A stretch of DNA of 9,950 nucleotides from H17-190 sp034435615 (GTDB lineage: Bacteria > Chloroflexota > Dehalococcoidia > SM23-28-2 > HRBIN24). The translations under genes and the position numbers were made by a program. The notes below the pieces were generated by a model. It ran no database searches. It was not told where the DNA came from and saw only the letters and a list, made by a program, of their open reading frames with translations. The DNA lies in assembly GCA_034435615.1 (NCBI GenBank), contig DAOTWZ010000081.1, positions 1 through 9,950 of the forward strand, in the 5' to 3' direction. Positions 6,068 through 9,950 of this stretch are shown here, one piece after another (position 1 is the stretch's first letter; every line of letters starts with the position of its first letter).

Positions 6068-6618
6068 CTCCGGAAGCCTCCCCACGGTCGCCAGAGGTCT
6101 CTGTCACCGTCAGGAGACCACCTCTTGCCCGCCCTGAGGCCAGGTCCGCCCCCGGCCAGGGCCGGGAGCGTCTCCATCTCCCGCCGGAACGCCTCCCGCC
6201 CCTCCAGGGCAACCCGCAGGCGGTGCGGGGCATCCTCCCCGCGCAGCCCTTGTCCACCGCTACGTGGCTCGCCTCTTCCAGCACGCTCAGGTGAGGGGAG
6301 AGGGTGCCGGCCGGTGACGTCCTGCAACTGATCCAGAGCCCCGAACGTCAGGCCGCTCTCCTTCGGCAGGGCCGATAGGGCGGCCATGGAACACAGGCGT
6401 GACCCTCGGGATGTGGGCCGTCCCTGATCATCTATCGCCGCCCCCGGTGCCTGGCCGTCAGCGGCCTCCTGCCCAGCAGGGCGCCCGCCCGGGGCGGGAC
6501 GCTGACCACTGTCATGCACTCGGGCCGGACCTGGCAGGCCAGCGCTCCCGCCGGGCAGGGGCCGCAGACATCGGCCCCGTTCTACGCGCAGCGTCTCCCT
6601 CTCGGCAGCCAGAGGCAT
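6064..6618 (-). CDS. Doubtful ORF upstream of the lipoprotein (possibly not coding or decayed)
   Basis: A 184-codon open frame that starts with ATG (CAT at 6616-6618, GGGAG upstream) and ends with a TGA overlapping the lipoprotein ATG as ATGA, the layout seen in translationally coupled genes. Against it, the protein is rich in Gly, Pro and Arg with no recognisable domain. By my hand count about 72% of its codons end in G or C, and the accepted neighbours look clearly higher. A competing minus-strand frame in 6435-6581 encodes a more protein-like Cys-rich stretch. Segments such as residues about 79-104 and 130-167 look more coding-like than the rest. I list it only because the coupling geometry is notable. 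Confidence 0.2.
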   Translation of the reverse strand: MPLAAERETLRVERGRCLRPLPGGSAGLPGPARVHDSGQRPAPGGRPAGQEAADGQAPGAAIDDQGRPTSRGSRLCSMAALSALPKESGLTFGALDQLQDVTGRHPLPSPERAGRGEPRSGGQGLRGEDAPHRLRVALEGREAFRREMETLPALAGGGPGLRAGKRWSPDGDRDLWRPWGGFRR

Positions 6619-6631
6619 CGGCTCCCGTGCG

Positions 6632-6653
6632 GGTTAGTTTTTTATTGCTAACC
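6632..6653. repeat. Inverted repeat GGTTAG-N10-CTAACC with an A/T-rich centre
   Basis: Perfect 6-base arms flank ten bases containing a run of six T on the plus strand. A/T-only runs are rare in this GC-rich window. It could be an operator for a dimeric regulator, a minor hairpin, or chance. It lies 110 bases past the BioY stop. The arm order (GGTT...AACC) is the opposite of the BirA operator order (AACC...GGTT), so I do not call a biotin site. Confidence 0.4.
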
Positions 6654-6668
6654 AGTCTATCGAAGCGA

Positions 6669-6730
6669 GACGGCCCTGCCAAGAGACAGGGCGCGGGAGG
6701 TCGCCCGCCGCGGTGTCTGGCAGGGCCGTC
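6669..6730 (-). terminator. Large GC-rich inverted repeat downstream of BioY (terminator or structured RNA)
   Basis: GACGGCCCTGCCA at 6669-6681 is perfectly complementary to TGGCAGGGCCGTC at 6718-6730, a 13-base stem. The 36-base interior holds a second small stem, GGGCG 6689-6693 with CGCCC 6702-6706. It starts 32 bases past the BioY stop, where a terminator is expected. The strand that follows on the BioY side reads TCTCGCTTCGAT, without a U-tract, so intrinsic termination is not assured and an mRNA-stabilising 3' structure or a repeat element remains possible. Confidence 0.5.
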
Positions 6731-6762
6731 GCAGAGGGAAAAGGGCCAGGAGCCCTCACTGC

Positions 6763-7989
6763 TTAGGCCGAGGACGTGGCCTCAGCCGCCGTCTGGCCCA
6801 TCGCCACGCTCATCACTACCAGCAGGATGGAGGCCAGGGCGCAGAGGAGGAGCCCGGCGCCCAGATCGCCGGGGGCGAACTCCTCGCTACGGAGGAGCAC
6901 CTGCACCACCTGATAGAAGCTGGCGTAGCCGGCCACCGCCCCCATGACGAACTGGCCCCAGCGCAGCGCCTCGCCCCGTCCCAGCCGGGGGACGCCCCGC
7001 CAGGCCAGGAGCGCCATGGCCAGGAGGACGATGGCCAGCGCCAGCATCGCCGCCGGCCGCTCCACCGTCAGGCTGTACTCACCGGGCAGCACGCCGAAGG
7101 GGAGGAGGCAGCCCAGGGCCACCACGCCCGCGATGGCCAGGCACATCACCGGCAGGGGCGAGGCCACCAGCGCCACACCCACGGCGCCCGCCACCAGCGC
7201 CACCTGGCCGGCCGTCTGCGCCCAGCCCGGCTCGAAGCCCTCGCCCGGCACCCGCCAGGGGAGCAGCGCCCCCGCCACGATGAGGAGCGCTCCGCCCAGA
7301 TAGAGCAACGACGCCGGCACCCGGTAGCGCCCCAGCGTCAGAGGACGCTCTTCGCTGGCCGCCGCCTCCTCCGCCGGAGCGACGCGGGCCACCAGCGCCC
7401 GCCCCACGGGCACCAGGGAAGCGGCCAGCAGCAGCTTGGCGGCATCGCCAGGTATGAAGGGATAGAGGCCCAGTTTCAGGGCCTGGCCGGGGAAGAAGTG
7501 GTCCAGCCAGGGCAGGCCGAAGACGTACACCGTCACGTTGCCCACAGCCATGGCCAGGGCCAGCGACCACGGCCTACGATCGAAGCCCCGCTCCGCCAGC
7601 CAGCCCGTCACGTAGGCGGCGGCCACGAAGCCCACTATATAGCCGCCGGTGGGGCCCGCTATGGTGGCCCAGCCAGCGGTGCCGCCAGCGAAGACGGGGA
7701 AACCCGCCGTGCGGGAGCCCCACAGGAGGCCAGCGCTCCCCTCCAGCATGTAGAGGAGCAGCGAGGCCGCGCCCAGGCGGGAGCCCAGCACTGCCCCCAG
7801 CAGCAGGACGGCGAAGGTCTGCCCCGTGATGGGCACCGGTGTGAAGGGGAGATCGATGCGGAACTGGGCGCAGAGGGCAGTGAAGGCGCTGCCCCCGATG
7901 ACGAGAAGCGCCATCACCAGCCCCCGCGCCAGGCCCCGCGGGGGAGCGAGAGCCTCTACCAGCAGCGGATAGCCGACAACCCGTTGCAC
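6763..7989 (-). CDS. bioY: BioY biotin transporter substrate-binding protein with extra C-terminal membrane domain
   Basis: 408 residues from the GTG at 7989. Residues about 22-205 are a BioY domain, the membrane S-component that binds biotin in ECF transporters. It shows the N-terminal LPFTPVPITGQTFAVLLLGAVLGSRLGA pattern (from about 47), FPVFAGG (97-103), AGPTGGYIVGF (111-121) and the late PFIPGDAAKLLLA (177-189). Ordinary BioY proteins are near 190 residues and end there. This one continues through a charged linker (about 206-217) into roughly 180 residues with five or six predicted membrane helices, which I do not recognise. No EcfA or EcfT gene is near, so it would use distant partners or act alone. 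The GTG start has GGAGGG just upstream and gives the normal BioY N-terminus; in-frame ATGs at 8121 and 8109 would add 44 or 40 non-family residues. It is divergent from the oxidoreductase gene. Confidence 0.88.
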   Translation of the reverse strand: MQRVVGYPLLVEALAPPRGLARGLVMALLVIGGSAFTALCAQFRIDLPFTPVPITGQTFAVLLLGAVLGSRLGAASLLLYMLEGSAGLLWGSRTAGFPVFAGGTAGWATIAGPTGGYIVGFVAAAYVTGWLAERGFDRRPWSLALAMAVGNVTVYVFGLPWLDHFFPGQALKLGLYPFIPGDAAKLLLAASLVPVGRALVARVAPAEEAAASEERPLTLGRYRVPASLLYLGGALLIVAGALLPWRVPGEGFEPGWAQTAGQVALVAGAVGVALVASPLPVMCLAIAGVVALGCLLPFGVLPGEYSLTVERPAAMLALAIVLLAMALLAWRGVPRLGRGEALRWGQFVMGAVAGYASFYQVVQVLLRSEEFAPGDLGAGLLLCALASILLVVMSVAMGQTAAEATSSA

Positions 7990-8154
7990 AGCGCCCTCCA
8001 GCTTTTTTAGACCACGTTGGCACACGGGACGGTTAGCGTCAACCTTGACAGCCCAGAGAAGGGGAGGTCTCTCGACCATATATGCTGGCAGCGTCTGCGG
8101 GGGTGCCATATCTTCCCACATCTTCTCAAAATCGCCCCGGGAGAGTTCCTCCTG

Positions 8155-8183
8155 TTGACATCATGCCCTGGGCTGGCTTTAAT
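8155..8183 (+). promoter_or_regulatory. Near-consensus sigma70 promoter for the luciferase-like oxidoreductase
   Basis: A perfect TTGACA at 8155-8160, a 17-base spacer and TTTAAT at 8178-8183 (5/6). It predicts transcription from about 8190 and a very short leader of about 17 bases before the ATG at 8207. This is the best promoter in the window. The rest of the 217-base divergent gap (7990-8206) holds no promoter I can support for the BioY gene, only an imperfect palindrome (GGTTAGC / GTCAACC type) near 8031-8044. Confidence 0.75.
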
Positions 8184-8206
8184 CGTCTCCAGCGGTCACT
8201 CTGGAC

Positions 8207-9280
8207 ATGAAGGTCGAGACGGCGCTACCCCTGGGGAAGGTAGACCCTGGCCTACGAGCCCCGGCGGCACGGCTGGAGCTGGCCGAGGTGCCAGAGGCGG
8301 CCCGCCAGGTGGAGGAGCTGGGCTACGACGGCCTGGTCACCACCGAGACCAAGGACGACCCCTTCCTCGTCCTCGGCCTCGCCGCCACCACCACCCATCG
8401 CATCAGCCTGACCACCGCGGTGGCCATCGCCTTCCCCCGCAGCCCCATGGTGACCGCCCTCACCGCCTGGAGTCTGCAGCGCCTGTCCCGGGGCCGCTTC
8501 ATCCTGGGGCTGGGCACCCAGGTGAAGGGCCACATAGAGCGACGCTACAGCGTCCCCTGGGCACCCCCGACCCCGCGCCTGAGGGAGTATATCCTGGCCC
8601 TGCGCAGCATCTGGGACTGCTGGCAGTACGACCGCCCCCTCAATTTCCAAGGCGAGTTCTACCGCTTCTCCCTCATGGTGCCCCTCTTCAACCCCGGCCC
8701 CATCGAGCACCCCTACATCCCCGTCCATGTGGCCGCCATCAACCGTCACAACTGCCGCCTGGCGGGCGAGGTGTGCGACGGCCTCCGGCCCCACCCCATC
8801 ACCACCCGCAAGTATATCGCCGAGGTGATGCTGCCCGAGGTGGAGAAGGGGGCGCGCCGGGCCGGCCGCTCCCCTGCCGAGGTGGAAGTCTGCGTCAGCC
8901 CCCTCATAGTTTCGGGGGCCACGGACCAGGAGCTGTCCCAGCGAGCGGAGGATGTGCGGGCCCGCATCGCCTTCTATGCCTCCACCCGCACCTACAGCCC
9001 CGTCTTTGAGCTCCACGGCTGGGGAGAGTTGGTGTCCGAGCTGCACCGCCTCTCCCGGGCGGGCCGCTGGGAGGAGATGCCTCGCTACATCAGCGATGAG
9101 GTGCTGGAGACCATCGCCGTCGTCGCTAAGTACGATGACATCGCGGCGGCGGTGCGCCAGCGCTACGGCGACCTGGCCCAACGGGTGGAGTTCAGCCTGC
9201 CCGCCGCCACCGAGGAGGAGCGCCAGCGGCTAGCCCGCGTCGTCGCTCAGATCAAGGGGGCCGGGGCACCCGCCCGTTAG
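8207..9280 (+). CDS. Luciferase-fold flavin/F420-dependent oxidoreductase
   Basis: 357 residues, a single luciferase-like TIM barrel. The N-terminal third shows EAARQVEELGYDGLVTTETKDDPFLVL (about 30-56), then HRISLTTAVAIAFPRSPMVTALTAWSLQRLSRGRFILGLGTQVKGH (64-109), the strand and loop set that lines the cofactor site. ERRY at 111-114 and the later PYIPVHVAAINRHNCRLAGEVCDGL belong to the same family. The overall style matches the actinobacterial/chloroflexi group named for MSMEG_2256, predicted from genome context to use coenzyme F420 rather than FMN; cofactor and substrate are inferred, not visible. The ATG at 8207 has only a weak GGA before it and a very short leader. The gene is monocistronic: strong promoter upstream, strong hairpin terminator downstream. 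No signal peptide or membrane segment. Confidence 0.9.
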   Translation: MKVETALPLGKVDPGLRAPAARLELAEVPEAARQVEELGYDGLVTTETKDDPFLVLGLAATTTHRISLTTAVAIAFPRSPMVTALTAWSLQRLSRGRFILGLGTQVKGHIERRYSVPWAPPTPRLREYILALRSIWDCWQYDRPLNFQGEFYRFSLMVPLFNPGPIEHPYIPVHVAAINRHNCRLAGEVCDGLRPHPITTRKYIAEVMLPEVEKGARRAGRSPAEVEVCVSPLIVSGATDQELSQRAEDVRARIAFYASTRTYSPVFELHGWGELVSELHRLSRAGRWEEMPRYISDEVLETIAVVAKYDDIAAAVRQRYGDLAQRVEFSLPAATEEERQRLARVVAQIKGAGAPAR

Positions 9281-9302
9281 CTGTATCCGCGGGAACGAAG
9301 GA

Positions 9303-9329
9303 GTGGGGCAGGCCCTCGGCCTGCCCCAC
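9303..9329. terminator. Strong hairpin terminator between convergent genes
   Basis: GTGGGGCAGGCC and GGCCTGCCCCAC form a perfect 12-base stem with a CTC loop. It lies 23 bases past the oxidoreductase stop and 26 bases past the stop of the minus-strand surface protein. A pyrimidine-rich tract (CTTCCTTCCGTCTTCTCC) follows on the plus strand. It probably serves both genes, mainly the plus-strand one. Confidence 0.8.
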
Positions 9330-9355
9330 CTTCCTTCCGTCTTCTCCTCTACCGA

Positions 9356-9950
9356 CTAGGAGCGCCGCCGACGCCGCAGCAGGGGCATCAGCGCCGTCAC
9401 CGCCAGCGCCGCTGCCGCCAGCCCCAGGCCCAAGAGATAGAGGCCGCCTCTGTTCACTTGGAAGGCCGGGCCACCGCCGCTCCGTGGAAGCTCCCTGATG
9501 ATGACCCCACCCACCTGGGACACTGTCACGTTAGCGGTGTCGGAGTCGCTCACCTCACCACCGTCGAACTGGCCGCGAGCGACAGCGGTGTTGGGGAAGG
9601 TGCCGGCCGTGGTGTAGGTCTTGGTGGCCTGCACCTGGCAGGACTCCCCGGGCTCCAGGGTGCCGTCGCCGCAGGGCACGTTCAGCAGGCCCAACGCCTC
9701 ATCCGTGATGGTGACGTTGGTCAGGGTCACGTTTCCTGTATTCCTGGCCGTGAGGGTGTAGGTCACCTGGAGCGGGGCCTCGCCAGAGGTGGGGCTGGCC
9801 GACTTCTCCAGGTCGATCCCTGCCTGAATGGGGAGGGAGTTGGTGAAGATGCAGAGCACGGCATCCCCGGCGGCCAGCTCCACCGTCACCGAGGACCCGC
9901 CCGTCGCCCCGTCGTCGCACCGCACGCTCACGTCGTAGCCAGGCTTGGTC
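9356..9950 (-). CDS. DUF11-domain surface protein, C-terminal part with sorting-like tail (cut by window edge)
   Basis: The frame is open to the window's right end, so about 197 C-terminal residues are visible and the N-terminus is missing. From the edge it shows the end of one Ig-like domain (PGYDVSVRCDDG ... DAVLCIFTN), then one DUF11 repeat (AGIDLEKSASPTSGEAPLQVTYTLTARNTG ... NVTLTNVTITDE ... LEPGESCQVQATKTYTTAGTFPNTA ... SDSDTANVTV). The end is ELPRSGGGP, a hydrophobic helix of about 20 residues (LYLLGLGLAAAALAVTALM) and RRRRRS. Such proteins are exported, repetitive and cell-surface or envelope exposed. The tail has the plan of a sortase signal, but the motif is LPRSG rather than LPxTG. 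A GTG at 9929-9931 is not the start, because coding continues upstream. Confidence 0.85.
   Translation of the reverse strand, partial: TKPGYDVSVRCDDGATGGSSVTVELAAGDAVLCIFTNSLPIQAGIDLEKSASPTSGEAPLQVTYTLTARNTGNVTLTNVTITDEALGLLNVPCGDGTLEPGESCQVQATKTYTTAGTFPNTAVARGQFDGGEVSDSDTANVTVSQVGGVIIRELPRSGGGPAFQVNRGGLYLLGLGLAAAALAVTALMPLLRRRRRS

Larger units (their letters stand above)
6068..6762. other. 695-base gene-poor region between BioY and the lipoprotein
   Basis: No confident gene lies here. It holds the doubtful ORF reported separately, a Cys-rich open stretch in another minus-strand frame (6435-6581, no usable start), and two inverted repeats near the BioY end (6632-6653 and 6669-6730). The base pattern looks less constrained than the coding neighbours and it may be a decayed gene or two. 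No transposase, tRNA or phage remnant was recognised. Confidence 0.6.

Noticed and set aside
8031..8044. GGTTAGC...AACC palindrome upstream of BioY as a BirA biotin operator
   Set aside because: Half-site order is reversed from the BirA operator, the palindrome has two mismatches, and the known spacer length is absent.
7990..8121. Upstream ATG starts for BioY (8121 and 8109)
   Set aside because: The added 40-44 residues are not BioY-like; the GTG at 7989 has a better ribosome site and gives the family N-terminus.
8252..9181. 309-codon minus-strand ORF opposite the oxidoreductase
   Set aside because: Mirror frame of a well-supported gene; no recognisable domain.
1..9950. CRISPR array, tRNA, rRNA, insertion sequence, toxin-antitoxin or defence genes
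   Set aside because: No direct repeat-spacer pattern, cloverleaf, transposase, integrase or defence domain could be seen anywhere in the window.

Overview
This is a GC-rich (roughly two-thirds G+C by eye), gene-dense bacterial chromosomal window. It has ten genes I accept (two cut by the window edges), one doubtful ORF, and no RNA gene, CRISPR array, insertion sequence or phage gene. The mix suggests a free-living Chloroflexota (Dehalococcoidia-like) bacterium. It includes acyl-CoA dehydrogenases, an F420-type luciferase-fold oxidoreductase, an N-terminally extended Memo protein, a Pro/Thr-rich lipoprotein, and a DUF11 surface protein with an LPRSG-TM-Arg tail. This is an inference from gene style, not from a marker gene; an actinobacterium is the main alternative.

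Layout. 1-2299 (minus strand): a flavin-reductase-like protein is followed by two tandem acyl-CoA dehydrogenases of the same subfamily, the second cut by the window start. Each dehydrogenase has its own sigma70-like promoter. 2300-2382 is a short divergent control region. 2383-4623 (plus strand) is a tight three-gene operon: SRPBCC protein, Memo-family protein, hemerythrin HHE protein. 4642-5470: a promoter drives an Mre11/SbcD-like metallophosphoesterase. 5489-6067 (minus): a secreted lipoprotein of unknown function. 6068-6762 has no convincing gene but holds a doubtful ORF, a Cys-rich open stretch and two inverted repeats. 6763-7989 (minus): BioY fused to an extra C-terminal membrane domain. 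8155-9280: a near-consensus promoter and a luciferase-fold oxidoreductase. 9303-9329: a strong hairpin terminator between convergent genes. 9356-9950 (minus): the C-terminal part of a DUF11 surface protein.

How they may work together. The dehydrogenase pair probably oxidises an unusual acyl-CoA (branched, cyclic or sterol-like), perhaps as a heteromer. The neighbouring flavin reductase could support an oxygenase elsewhere in such a pathway. The SRPBCC-Memo-hemerythrin operon joins a hydrophobic-ligand pocket protein, a metal-binding LigB-like protein and a non-haem di-iron protein, which hints at iron or redox handling. The remaining genes look like independent single units.

I did not find a clear new multi-gene system. 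The most interesting leads are the Memo/hemerythrin/SRPBCC operon, the BioY fusion, the solitary phosphoesterase with an altered last metal motif, the LPRSG sorting-like tail, and the structured gene-poor region at 6068-6762.
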